Below, piece after piece: positions 42,199 to 50,974 of a DNA stretch of 64,000 nt. The stretch spans positions 1,488,001 through 1,552,000 of the forward strand of contig OZ252236.1 of assembly GCA_965249455.1 (NCBI GenBank), given 5' to 3'. How positions within the stretch are numbered: position 1 is the first letter of the stretch; each line of letters begins with the position of its first letter. The notes below the pieces were generated by a model. That model was not told the DNA's origin. It saw only the letters and a list, made by a program, of their open reading frames with translations, and did no database searches. This DNA is from Jiulongibacter sp024742395. Its GTDB lineage: Bacteria > Bacteroidota > Bacteroidia > Cytophagales > Spirosomataceae. The translations under genes and the position numbers were made by a program.

Positions 42199-42237
42199 CG
42201 GGAACTATCAAGGATCAACATACAGACGACCTAAACA

Positions 42238-43287
42238 ATGTTTAAAAAGTTACTACTAACTGTTTTATTATCAGTATTTTCGATTAGTTTTTTGTCTGCA
42301 CAGCATGATGAAGAAGCCTCACATGAAGTGGTGTCAGAAAATGAGGATTTTGTAGAAAGACATGAAGAGCATGCCGAAGAGGCTTTCGATATGGGTGGCA
42401 TGATTATGCACCATATTTTAGATGAGCATGGATGGGAATTTGCACACGGATTTAAAATTCCTTTACCTATTATAGTTTACACAGCTCAAAATGGCCTTGA
42501 CATCTTCTCATCGGCAAGATTTGATGAAAATAATGGTGAGTATGGCGACTACGTAATGCATCATGAGAAGATTTCTCTAAAAAGTGATCATCATGCTACA
42601 GTATGGGATTTTTCCATTACCAAGAATGTAGCTTCATTACTTTTAAGTGCTGTTATTTTAATATTGATTTTTACTGCCGTTGCGAAAGGATATAAAAAGA
42701 ATGCAGGGAAAGCTCCTAGTGGTATTCAGTCATTCTTTGAGCCGGTAATTACGACGATTCGCGACGAAGTGGTTAAGCCAAGTATAGGGCCTAAGTATGA
42801 AGCTTATCTTCCGTACATGTTGACTTTGTTTTTCTTTATACTTATCAACAATCTGATTGGTTTAACGCCAGGAGCGGCAAACTTAACAGGGAATATTGCA
42901 GTTACCTTAGTCTTGGCTTTGATAACTTTTGTTATGGTTCATTTTAAGGCCAATAAGAATTACTGGATGCATATTGTAAAACCTCCGGGGGTACCGGGTT
43001 GGTTATTACCTTTGTTCTGGATTATTGAGATTATTGGTGTGTTAATGAAGCCTGCCTCCTTAACCATTCGATTATTCGCAAACATTACAGGAGGTCATAT
43101 TATCCTGTTGAGTTTTATTGGTTTGGTCTTTATGTTTAAGAGTTATGCCGTAGGTGGTGGTGTTTGGGCTATAGGAACTTTCATGTCATTGATTGAAATT
43201 CTAGTAGCATTTATACAGGCGTATATCTTTACTTTATTGTCTTCTATGTATATCGGTGGGGCTATTGAAGAGCACCACGATCATTAA
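42238..43287 (+). CDS. atpB: ATP synthase F0 subunit a
   Basis: A 349-residue F0 subunit a, the stator channel for protons. The C-terminal half has the conserved helix with PASLTIRLFANITGGH (the essential Arg) and ends with a helix containing QAYIFTLLSSMYI. The N-terminal roughly 130 residues are longer than in E. coli, and contain a cleavable signal-like segment (LLLTVLLSVFSISFLSAQ) and a His/Glu-rich stretch (HDEEASHEV, ERHEEHAEEA, HHILDEHGWEFAH). The extended N-terminus is a feature of Bacteroidota subunit a proteins. Confidence 0.95.
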   Translation: MFKKLLLTVLLSVFSISFLSAQHDEEASHEVVSENEDFVERHEEHAEEAFDMGGMIMHHILDEHGWEFAHGFKIPLPIIVYTAQNGLDIFSSARFDENNGEYGDYVMHHEKISLKSDHHATVWDFSITKNVASLLLSAVILILIFTAVAKGYKKNAGKAPSGIQSFFEPVITTIRDEVVKPSIGPKYEAYLPYMLTLFFFILINNLIGLTPGAANLTGNIAVTLVLALITFVMVHFKANKNYWMHIVKPPGVPGWLLPLFWIIEIIGVLMKPASLTIRLFANITGGHIILLSFIGLVFMFKSYAVGGGVWAIGTFMSLIEILVAFIQAYIFTLLSSMYIGGAIEEHHDH

Positions 43288-43335
43288 GAAGAAATTGGTT
43301 TTGTATTTTATTTTTTAACTATAAATCGTTTACAA

Positions 43336-43599
43336 ATGTCTTTGTTAAACATTCTTTTACAAGCTGCTGCAGAATCTGGTGCAGGTCTTGCGGCTATGGG
43401 TGGTGCTATCGGAGCTGGTCTTGCTGCTATTGGAGCAGGTATCGGTATTGGTAAAATCGGTGGTTCAGCCATGGAAGGTGTTGCTCGTCAACCAGAAGCA
43501 GCAGGTAAAATCCAATCAATGATGATTATCATCGCTGCCCTTATTGAGGCTGTTGCCTTATTTGGTGTGGTAGTTGGTCTTTTGGCCATCCTTGGATAA
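43336..43599 (+). CDS. atpE: ATP synthase F0 subunit c
   Basis: An 87-residue two-helix c subunit. A Gly/Ala-rich first helix (AAMGGAIGAGLAAIGAGIGIG), the polar loop ARQPEAAGK, and the second helix with the proton-carrying Glu71 in MIIIAALIEAVALF are all seen. Glu followed by Ala rather than Thr or Ser argues for proton rather than sodium coupling. It is followed by a strong terminator-like hairpin, unlike the other genes of the operon. Confidence 0.97.
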   Translation: MSLLNILLQAAAESGAGLAAMGGAIGAGLAAIGAGIGIGKIGGSAMEGVARQPEAAGKIQSMMIIIAALIEAVALFGVVVGLLAILG

Positions 43600-43609
43600 T
43601 CACAAATTC

Positions 43610-43651
43610 GTTTTGCTCTGCTCACATTAGGTGTCAGAGCAAAACTTTTTT
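43610..43651 (+). terminator. terminator hairpin between atpE and atpF
   Basis: GTTTTGCTCTG (43610-43620) and CAGAGCAAAAC (43635-43645) form an 11-base perfect stem that a CAC/GTG pair extends in the loop, followed by six T residues. It lies inside the atp operon, 11 bases after the atpE stop and 27 bases before atpF. It may cut most transcripts after atpE, giving more c subunit than b and delta. Confidence 0.8.
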
Positions 43652-43677
43652 CTAAAACGATCAATTTTTAAGAATAA

Positions 43678-44172
43678 ATGGAATTATTAACTCCCGGAAT
43701 AGGTCTTATAGCTTGGCAATTATTGATTTTCCTTGCTCTGTTTTTTGTATTAAGGAAGTTTGCATGGAAGGGGATACTTTCTGCACTTAAGTCAAGAGAA
43801 GAAGAAATTGACTCAGCTTTAAGAATGGCTGAAGAAACCCGTGCTGAAATGGCCAAGCTTAAATCAGATAATGAAAAGCTGATTGCAGAAGCTCGTGCTG
43901 AAAGAGATGCATTGATTAAGGAAGCTAAAATGACTTCTAGCCGAATGGTAGAAGAAGCCAAATCAAAAGCTTCTCAAGAAGCGGGTAAAATACTTGAAGA
44001 TGCTCGTGAGGCTATTGCTCAGGAAAGAATTACCATGGTAGATTCTCTGAGAAAAGAAGTAGGCTCATTGGCAATTGATATTGCTGAAAAAGTAATAAAA
44101 AAGGAATTATCTGATAAAGGTGCTCAAACTAAACTAGTTAGTGAGCTGATGTCAGAGGCAAAATTGAACTAA
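43678..44172 (+). CDS. atpF: ATP synthase F0 subunit b
   Basis: A 164-residue peripheral stalk subunit. An N-terminal membrane helix (LIAWQLLIFLALFFVLRKF) is followed by a long charged coiled coil (ALKSREEEIDSALRMAEETRAEMAKLKSDNEKLIAEARAE and onward) as expected. The atpE-atpF hairpin precedes it by 27 bases. Confidence 0.95.
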   Translation: MELLTPGIGLIAWQLLIFLALFFVLRKFAWKGILSALKSREEEIDSALRMAEETRAEMAKLKSDNEKLIAEARAERDALIKEAKMTSSRMVEEAKSKASQEAGKILEDAREAIAQERITMVDSLRKEVGSLAIDIAEKVIKKELSDKGAQTKLVSELMSEAKLN

Positions 44173-44285
44173 TTCATTTGTTCAATAAAAAACTGAATAA
44201 TTTAAAGATTTATTCTTTTAAAATTAAATCCATAGTTCCTAAGTTTAGGGCGTGGAGGTAATAATACCGAAGCTCAAATAGTAGA

Positions 44286-44819
44286 ATGTCAAACTCAGTA
44301 GTTGCATATAGATACGCCAAAGCCTTAATAGATTTGGCTATTGAACAAAAGGTAGTAGAGAAAGTAAATGAGGACATGAAGTTCTTTGCAGAAGTTTGTG
44401 ACCAAAATTCCGAGTTCGAAAAAATAATGGCCAATCCTATCATTAGACATGATAAGAAAAAGGCCATTTTGAAAAAGATTTTCGAAAATCGTGTTGACTC
44501 TGTGACTTATTCAATTTTTAACGTCTTAACAAGGAAGAACAGAGAGAATTTGATTTATCCTATTGCAAAGGAATTTCAGATTTTATACAATCAATTAAAC
44601 CAAATTCAGGAAGCTTTCGTTACTACTGTAGATCCTTTGAATGACGAGCAGAGAGAAGAGTTTAGAAAAATAGTAGAACAAGCGTCAGGAATGAAGGTGA
44701 AGTTAGAAGAGAAGATAGATGCGAGTTTAATAGGTGGTTACGTTTTAAGAGTAGGTGATACTCAGATTGACACCTCTGTACGCAAAAGAATAAATGATTT
44801 AAAGCTGGAAATGGCTTAA
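44286..44819 (+). CDS. atpH: ATP synthase F1 subunit delta
   Basis: A 177-residue stator subunit. It shows the N-terminal helical domain (VAYRYAKALIDLAIEQKVVEKVNEDM, FEKIMANPIIRHDKKKAILKKIF), and the C-terminal strand region VKLEEKIDASLIGGYVLRVGDTQIDTSVRKRINDL. Its gene is 113 bases downstream of atpF, more than usual, and a strong terminator follows 37 bases after it, so atpA and atpG are not in this operon. Confidence 0.93.
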   Translation: MSNSVVAYRYAKALIDLAIEQKVVEKVNEDMKFFAEVCDQNSEFEKIMANPIIRHDKKKAILKKIFENRVDSVTYSIFNVLTRKNRENLIYPIAKEFQILYNQLNQIQEAFVTTVDPLNDEQREEFRKIVEQASGMKVKLEEKIDASLIGGYVLRVGDTQIDTSVRKRINDLKLEMA

Positions 44820-44856
44820 AAGATATTAGTTTTCATGGCTATAAAGTTGAGAAATG

Positions 44857-44879
44857 CCCCGATTTTGTCGGGGTTTTTT
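44857..44879 (+). terminator. intrinsic terminator after atpH
   Basis: CCCCGA (44857-44862) with TCGGGG (44868-44873), a TTTTG loop, and six T residues form a canonical terminator. Confidence 0.93.
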
Positions 44880-44950
44880 CTTTTTACAGCAAGTTAATTC
44901 TATTTGAAATAGAACTCCATTTCGAGACTGTTATGAAATGATTAAGACTG

Positions 44951-44983
44951 AAAAAAGGACAACAAGATATATGTTGTCCTTTT
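44951..44983. terminator. bidirectional terminator facing the haem lyase gene
   Basis: AAAAGGACAACA (44953-44964) and TGTTGTCCTTTT (44972-44983) form a 12-base perfect stem with a seven-base loop, with A-run and T-run on both sides, so it can end transcription from either side. It serves the minus-strand ccmF-type gene. Confidence 0.85.
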
Positions 44984-45012
44984 AATATGTTTGTAAATTA
45001 TGTACTTCGGTT

Positions 45013-47538
45013 TTATGCCTTTCTTAGAGCAATTCTAAACCTTCTGAATGCTGAGATAGACATTCCGATTACAAGTAAGGCAATACCTAACCAAAGAAGA
45101 TTTATAAAAGGTTTTTCAATTGCTTTCAAGACGATATATTCACGTTCGCTTCGTGATATAGAGAATGTGAACTGTCCATCTATTGGGTCTATCTGAGAGA
45201 GCTGAACTCTTAGGCCTAATTCATTACTGACTACAGGCTTGCTCCAAACCTGATTGTCCTTTATAACAAAAGTTGGACTCATGAGTTTTTCGCCATCTCT
45301 TTCCAGGATTCTTAAATAGGCCATGGCCGCAGCATCACCTGCATTAATTTCCATACCATCAACTTCCCTAACGCCCACTACATCTTCAAGAATGGCTACA
45401 TAGTCATTAAGGAAGAAGGTATCCTTGAGGGCTACTCGGTATTCCATCGGATTACTCCACTCTCTATCTTCTTCTCTTTGTACATAATTTACGTGAGAAT
45501 AGATATCTTTATTCCATAGGTGTTTTATGTCAGGAGAGGCTACATTACCCATCTTCTCATTGATCTGATAGCGAGGATAAAGGTTAAAGGATTTATCCTT
45601 GCCCATTTCAAAGGCAATTTGATAATAGGTGTTTTCAGCTTCGTATTCAACAGTATCGCCTCTGTAACGCAATGTGTCTGATACATCAACAATGTCGGCC
45701 CTTGCGATCCCCTTAAAACCACTTCCTATAACGGGCTGAATAAATCTTTTTTCTATATAGCCTGGTACTTGACGAACATCTACAAATTGCCCTTTGTACG
45801 TCATGCTTAAGTCATTGACCTGATAAGGTCTGTTAAGCCATAAGAGTACATTTTCCCGACTCTCTTTTTCAGAGTCAGAAAAGATTTCTGTTCCCGTATT
45901 GTTTATTGAGATGGTTTTTTGATATGCAGAAGAATACATAATACCAATCAGCATTAATGCCACACCAATATGTGTGACGGCACCACCTGCTACTTTCAAT
46001 TTACCTTTAAAAAGATCAGTTAAAATAGAAGCGTTAGCTACCAGGCCAAAAACAGATGCCGTAATTAATACTACGTATTTCCAGTTGTCAACTCTGGTCA
46101 AAGAGATCATGAGTGCAGATAAAAGCAATGAAATCAGGAATGGGTTAAGCAAGGCTTTGATTTCTTTTCCTCTGATTTTTTTCCACCAGAAATATTGGGC
46201 CACGCCCATCAAAACCACTGCAACTATAAACAACCACATCTGAAAACGCGTATAATGGGCTATCTGGTCATTTGGCAGAGCCATATTGAGGTCAATATTT
46301 AAAGACTCGGCAATGCTATTGTAAACGGGTATAGACGTGGTGACGATCACTTGAAAGGCCGCCAGGCTAATGGTTAATACACCCATAAAGACCCAGAATT
46401 CTGAAGAATACACAGAAGCTTCGTTCTCATCTTTAGGTAATTCTTTCCATCTGATAACGGACATAACTATAGCCGCAATGAGAAAGCTTAGTAAGTACAA
46501 CAGGAGTTGACCTGAAAGCCCCAAATCAGTAAATGAATGCACCGATGCATTTCCTAAGATTCCACTTCTGGTCAGGAAAGTAGAATATAGAATAAGAATG
46601 AACTGAGCAATTACCAGAATGTAAGAATATTTTAAGGCTGAACTACTTTTTCTTGCTAGGAATAGGGTATGAAACGCAGCAACCAAAATTAGCCATGGAA
46701 CATAAACAGCATTTTCTACCGGGTCCCAATTCCAGTATCCTTCAAAGTTTAACGTTTCATAGGCCCAAATACCTCCCATCATAATACCAGAACCTAAAAT
46801 GACTGCAGCCAATAATGACCAAGGAAGGGCTATATTTAACCATCCATGATAGTCCTTTTTCCATAGAGAAGCCATTGCGAAAGCAAAGGGAACCATAGTT
46901 AAAGCAAAGCCTAAGAAAAGAGTGGGAGGGTGAATGACCATCCAGTAGTTTTGTAACAAAGGATTTAGTCCATTGCCGTCTTTAGGTATAAAGTTTGGGT
47001 CTAATGACCAAACAGGCAGATTGGGGTTCAGCTCTTTCAGTGTCAAAAACGGAGAGCTTCCCAGTTTCAAATCATTAAAAATGACAACACCCAAGATCAT
47101 GGAGGTGAGAAAAGCCTGAATGCCCGAAACGATCATCATAGTTGGGCTGCTCAACATCTGATTGCGTTTGTTTTTACTGAATTGATATATTAGAAGAAGA
47201 CCCACCAGAGCATTCCAGAATATCCAAAGTAAAAAAGATCCTTCCTGGTCTTGCCAGAAGCAGGAAATGGCATAACCAAGAGGTAAACTTAAAGAAGAGT
47301 TATCCCAGGCATAATGGTATTCGAAATAATGATTGAAAATGATAGTAAACAAAGTAGCACAAATACCTATGACAAAGACCGCATGGGCACCGAAAACACT
47401 GTTGCCATATTTTGTCCAGGGCGAATCCCCGGCATTTTTTCTGGACGACTGCCAATAGGCATAAGTGGCGATCAGAGAGCTAATAAAGGCTAGAATGGTC
47501 AGTAAATGACCTATATTTCCTAAGGAGGATCTCAGCAT
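45013..47538 (-). CDS. CcmF/CcsA-type cytochrome c haem lyase
   Basis: An 841-residue multi-span membrane protein of the CcmF family that attaches haem to apocytochromes c in the periplasm. From the ATG at 47538 it has about 15 spans. The haem-handling WWD region (GGIWAYETLNFEGYWNWDPVEN), the HPPTLFLGFALTMVPFAFA block, and the periplasmic C-terminal domain with hydrophobic final spans are seen. The start nine codons upstream was rejected because the family begins with the LGNIGHLLTILAF helix. It stands alone, without ccmE or ccmH. It could serve the cytochrome of the nos operon. Confidence 0.9.
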   Translation of the reverse strand: MLRSSLGNIGHLLTILAFISSLIATYAYWQSSRKNAGDSPWTKYGNSVFGAHAVFVIGICATLFTIIFNHYFEYHYAWDNSSLSLPLGYAISCFWQDQEGSFLLWIFWNALVGLLLIYQFSKNKRNQMLSSPTMMIVSGIQAFLTSMILGVVIFNDLKLGSSPFLTLKELNPNLPVWSLDPNFIPKDGNGLNPLLQNYWMVIHPPTLFLGFALTMVPFAFAMASLWKKDYHGWLNIALPWSLLAAVILGSGIMMGGIWAYETLNFEGYWNWDPVENAVYVPWLILVAAFHTLFLARKSSSALKYSYILVIAQFILILYSTFLTRSGILGNASVHSFTDLGLSGQLLLYLLSFLIAAIVMSVIRWKELPKDENEASVYSSEFWVFMGVLTISLAAFQVIVTTSIPVYNSIAESLNIDLNMALPNDQIAHYTRFQMWLFIVAVVLMGVAQYFWWKKIRGKEIKALLNPFLISLLLSALMISLTRVDNWKYVVLITASVFGLVANASILTDLFKGKLKVAGGAVTHIGVALMLIGIMYSSAYQKTISINNTGTEIFSDSEKESRENVLLWLNRPYQVNDLSMTYKGQFVDVRQVPGYIEKRFIQPVIGSGFKGIARADIVDVSDTLRYRGDTVEYEAENTYYQIAFEMGKDKSFNLYPRYQINEKMGNVASPDIKHLWNKDIYSHVNYVQREEDREWSNPMEYRVALKDTFFLNDYVAILEDVVGVREVDGMEINAGDAAAMAYLRILERDGEKLMSPTFVIKDNQVWSKPVVSNELGLRVQLSQIDPIDGQFTFSISRSEREYIVLKAIEKPFINLLWLGIALLVIGMSISAFRRFRIALRKA

Positions 47539-47704
47539 TAAATCAAGATTCTTATGATGCCTCAAAGTTACTATAGAAATGCCTGATGGACGGCCTAATC
47601 TGCCTTTTTCTTTGGCTCAGAACTAAATTCTAATCTTGCTCTTTCTATTGAAGCTTAGGAAAGTATTCTGTAATTTTATAGAAACACCAGCGTTATTGCC
47701 TGCA

Positions 47705-49024
47705 ATGAAACAAATGCTGAAATATCTGCTAATTCTTGGTCCGTTTTTTACGATGGGACAGGGGCTTGTTTTCTCTGAATACAAGCTAGATGAAGCTATG
47801 AAAGCGGCCCAAAATGAGGATAAACTAATTTTTGTGGATTTCTATGCCTCTTGGTGCGGCCCTTGCAAAGCAATGGAAAGCTCAGTTTTCAGTAAAGATC
47901 GGGTAGGAGAATTCTACAATAGAAGTTTTATTAATCTCAAGATTCTGACAGATGAAAAGGAAGGGAACGCCTTAGCTAAGCAATATGGTGTGAAAGAATT
48001 TCCTACCTATATGTATCTTAACGAAAAGGGGGAGATTGTCTATAAAACTGTTGGCTTTCAAAACGAAGAAAAATTTCTGAAAGAAGCCCGATTTGCACTA
48101 AGAGAGAAAAAAGGATTTGTCAGTATTGAGAAGCTGGATAGCTTGTATGAAAGTGGACAAAGGGAACTTGATTTTCTGTCAGATTATCTAAAAAGGAAAT
48201 ATGAAGTAAAAGGTCCACAGCCTGAGATATTGACAAGTTATTTAGAAGTTTTGCCGAGAAGCCAACTTCTAACAGAGAAGGCACTGACTTTAATTTCGGA
48301 TAATGTTACTACGGTAAGTTCTGAAGGCTTTTCTATTTTGGCCGAGTCTTTATATCGATTTCAGGCCATGACCGAAAACCAGCAAAAAGCTGTGCTTTCC
48401 GGGATAGCTCAGTCCAAGCGATATTCTTTTAAAGAGGCAGTTAAAAAGAAGGATGATGAGTTGCTAAATACGCTAATAACAGCGGTATATGCTACATCCT
48501 ATAGTAGAGAGGCGGCACTGGCGGAAGAAAGACAGTTTAGGTATGATTACGCCAAGCTTACAGAAAACTTCAAGCACTTTAGTGTAATTGCCAGAGAAGA
48601 AGCGGAGAGGATATTGCATATGTCTGACAGCGATTTTGAATCAAAAACCTTGGCGACTATTGAGGATTTCAAGAAAAATGCTGAATTAAGAAATCTTTCG
48701 CCATCTTCTGGTCAATACAAAATGATGATGGATGGTCTGGAGAATGGTGCAAAGAAATCGGCTTCTTTCCAACTGGCAGAATTTGCCTGGGGCTACTATC
48801 AAATGACCGCTGAAATTAATGAACTAAATCAGGCATTAAGATGGTCTGCTTATTCTATTAAACTACATGAAACGCCGGCTAACTGGGAAACCTATGCTTT
48901 TCTATTAAAGAAAGTTGGAAGGAAACGAGATGCTAAAAGAGCCATGAAACAAGCTGTTAAACTGGCCAGAAAAATGGGAATTGAATCAGGAACATTAAAA
49001 GAGGCATACACAAAAATCAAATGA
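47705..49024 (+). CDS. thioredoxin-fold protein with helical repeat C-terminus
   Basis: A 439-residue protein with a signal peptide (MLKYLLILGPFFTMGQG) and a thioredoxin domain containing FVDFYASWCGPCKAMES (WCGPC active site, about residue 43) and the cis-Pro EFPTYMYL. The C-terminal about 300 residues are helical, Lys/Glu-rich, and end in a TPR-like pair of helices. It overlaps the next gene by four bases (ATGA). The product is probably a periplasmic disulfide reductase or a scaffold of unknown target. The upstream in-frame codons are not used since they precede the signal sequence. Confidence 0.85.
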   Translation: MKQMLKYLLILGPFFTMGQGLVFSEYKLDEAMKAAQNEDKLIFVDFYASWCGPCKAMESSVFSKDRVGEFYNRSFINLKILTDEKEGNALAKQYGVKEFPTYMYLNEKGEIVYKTVGFQNEEKFLKEARFALREKKGFVSIEKLDSLYESGQRELDFLSDYLKRKYEVKGPQPEILTSYLEVLPRSQLLTEKALTLISDNVTTVSSEGFSILAESLYRFQAMTENQQKAVLSGIAQSKRYSFKEAVKKKDDELLNTLITAVYATSYSREAALAEERQFRYDYAKLTENFKHFSVIAREEAERILHMSDSDFESKTLATIEDFKKNAELRNLSPSSGQYKMMMDGLENGAKKSASFQLAEFAWGYYQMTAEINELNQALRWSAYSIKLHETPANWETYAFLLKKVGRKRDAKRAMKQAVKLARKMGIESGTLKEAYTKIK

Positions 49025-49431
49025 GAGTTTTTATTCTGTTCTTCCTCTCTTTGTTAAGTTTTACGAGTATTGCTCAGCAAATCAACTTTGAGGTTGGATC
49101 TCTTGAACAGATCCTGGAGAAAGCCAAACAGGAGAATAAACTAATTTTTGTGGACTTGTACGCAGACTGGTGCGGGCCATGCAAAATTATGGAAGCCACT
49201 ACATTCAATCAGTCAGAAGTAGCTGAAGTATATAATAATGCGTTTGTGAATTACAAAGTGAATATAGATGAACCCATAGGAAAGCAAGTAAAGGCGAAAT
49301 ACAATGTTTTCGCCTACCCTACATACCTTTTTCTTTCTCCCTCGGGTGAAGTTCTATATCGTCTTGAAGGAGTTTTTAAGCCTGCTGAAATGATTGAGGA
49401 AGCCGAGTTTGCTTTAGGATTATTAAAATAA
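49021..49431 (+). CDS. periplasmic thioredoxin-family protein
   Basis: A 136-residue protein with a signal peptide (about residues 1-18, cleaved near IAQQ) and one thioredoxin domain: FVDLYADWCGPCKIMEATTF (WCGPC) and FAYPTYLFLSPSG with the cis-Pro. It is translationally coupled to the preceding larger thioredoxin gene by a four-base overlap, and the first halves of the two proteins are alike, so the pair probably arose by duplication. Confidence 0.88.
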   Translation: MRVFILFFLSLLSFTSIAQQINFEVGSLEQILEKAKQENKLIFVDLYADWCGPCKIMEATTFNQSEVAEVYNNAFVNYKVNIDEPIGKQVKAKYNVFAYPTYLFLSPSGEVLYRLEGVFKPAEMIEEAEFALGLLK

Positions 49432-49797
49432 ATCCTCGCTTCTTTCCAGCATGAGTATTGAGCTTTGTGGTACTATGACGTATTTCTCTCCGTTGTACTC
49501 TATTTCAATGGCGTGCCTTTGTAAGTAAATGGCTAAATCACCTTCCTCTGCCTGTAAGGGCATATATTTAACTTTTTCTTCGGTGGTTTTCCAAGGTTCT
49601 TCTTCGCTGTTATTTGGCAATGGATACCCGGGGCCTACTTTCACCACGTAGCCACTTTGCACGTCTTCTTTTTCTGTGACCGTGGGTGGTAAAAACAAGC
49701 CTGTTTTTGTTTTACCGTTATGTAATTTAGGCTTGATAAGTACTTTATCTCCTACTATTTCAAGTCGCTTCAATTTGTTATCTGCCGTTATTTCCAT
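49423..49797 (-). CDS. GroES-like co-chaperone family protein
   Basis: A 124-residue Cpn10-fold protein. VGDKVLIKPKLHNGKTKTGLFLPPTV starts the barrel, and EEGDLAIYLQRHAIEIEYNGEKYVIVPQSSILM closes it. It is longer than GroES (about 97) owing to an insertion near PLPNNSEEEPWKTTEEK. It lies apart from groEL, so it is probably a paralogue rather than the main GroES. It overlaps the thioredoxin gene by nine bases at the 3' end, and precedes the D-threonine aldolase-like gene's stop by one base. Confidence 0.8.
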   Translation of the reverse strand: MEITADNKLKRLEIVGDKVLIKPKLHNGKTKTGLFLPPTVTEKEDVQSGYVVKVGPGYPLPNNSEEEPWKTTEEKVKYMPLQAEEGDLAIYLQRHAIEIEYNGEKYVIVPQSSILMLERSEDLF

Positions 49798-49798
49798 T

Positions 49799-50881
49799 TT
49801 ATCTTTCTCCTGCTATAGTTTTCCAGTGTTCTGTTAGTATTCCGTTTTTTATAACACCTATTTCGCGGTGAAGGTTTACGGTAGGGCAAATATGATACGG
49901 GATTCCGTAAATCACATCGCCAACTCTAAATTTTTCCCAGTTTTTGACCTTCAATACCCCGTGTTCTTCACTTTGCGAAAGTAATTCATAGGCACCTATA
50001 TTTAGAAATAGCACTCGCTTCTGAATGGGGTTTTCGGCCGCTAAAGCTTTATGGCCAAGATCCACAGTAACGATGCCTTCTTTAGGTTTTGAAATTATAC
50101 GGGTAACCAATAAGGCGGCAGGGTCAAAGGGCTGCTCCGGTATGTTTTCATTATAGCCCCAGTCCCAAAAGACACAAGTGCCCGGACTGCAAATCACTTC
50201 TGGGTTCTGATTATGAACAGTGAAAGAGGGAGTACCGCCGGCTATTACCTCTGCCTCAGGGTTCAGTTTCATCAGCTCCATTATGTAAGCTTGAATAGCC
50301 TCCATGCCTTTGGTAACCTTCTTTTGTTTCTCGTTGTAGGATTTATCATGGATATGTCCGTCATACACATGAAAACCTGCAAGAACTATATTAGGCTCCT
50401 GATCAATGTATTTCATTAAGGAAGCAAGATTGTCGCCGGGTTCTATCCCACTTCTGTTCATACCGCTGTTTATGTCGATATAAACTTTTTGAAGTGGTTT
50501 TGATTTTTTAAGTTCTGAGGCACTCTGGAGATTGTCTACCAAAAGGGCAAAGGTGGTTTTGGGGAACTGTTCTTTGAGTGAAAAGAATTTATCTATTTTA
50601 GGGCCAACCAGCTGATGTGCAATCATAACGAATTTTGCTTTGGCTTGGGCAGCTAACTTTGCTTCGGCAATTGTGGCAGCCTTAAAACGAGTAATGCCAG
50701 ACTCCACCATTCTTTCAATAACCTTCTGGCATTTATTGGTTTTTACATGAGGCATGAGTCTGTTAACATCTCCATTGACCAGCCCGATCATCTTTTCAAG
50801 GTTGTTTTCAAAAAGGTGTTCGTAGAGAACCAATGAGGGTGAATCTACTTTTTCAATGTTTTTTATCTCGTACCATTCCAT
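49799..50881 (-). CDS. D-threonine aldolase-family PLP enzyme
   Basis: A 360-residue fold type III (alanine racemase-like) PLP enzyme. LMPHVKTNKCQKVIE holds the PLP-binding Lys, and IDINSGMNRSGIEPG, VIAGGTPSF, and LDLG-like VTVDLGHKAL follow. Family members act as D-threonine aldolases or D-serine dehydratases, with a metal site near the C-terminus (HICPTVNLH). The ATG at 50881 is preferred to an in-frame ATG 24 codons upstream, which would overlap the divergent gene. The substrate is not shown. Confidence 0.86.
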   Translation of the reverse strand: MEWYEIKNIEKVDSPSLVLYEHLFENNLEKMIGLVNGDVNRLMPHVKTNKCQKVIERMVESGITRFKAATIAEAKLAAQAKAKFVMIAHQLVGPKIDKFFSLKEQFPKTTFALLVDNLQSASELKKSKPLQKVYIDINSGMNRSGIEPGDNLASLMKYIDQEPNIVLAGFHVYDGHIHDKSYNEKQKKVTKGMEAIQAYIMELMKLNPEAEVIAGGTPSFTVHNQNPEVICSPGTCVFWDWGYNENIPEQPFDPAALLVTRIISKPKEGIVTVDLGHKALAAENPIQKRVLFLNIGAYELLSQSEEHGVLKVKNWEKFRVGDVIYGIPYHICPTVNLHREIGVIKNGILTEHWKTIAGER

Positions 50882-50974
50882 GCTATAAACTGCGATTTTG
50901 CTACAAAACTGTGGAAATTCTTTTGAAAGAAGCCATTTTTGCAGCGTATTCAAAAGAACATTTCAAAAATAGTG

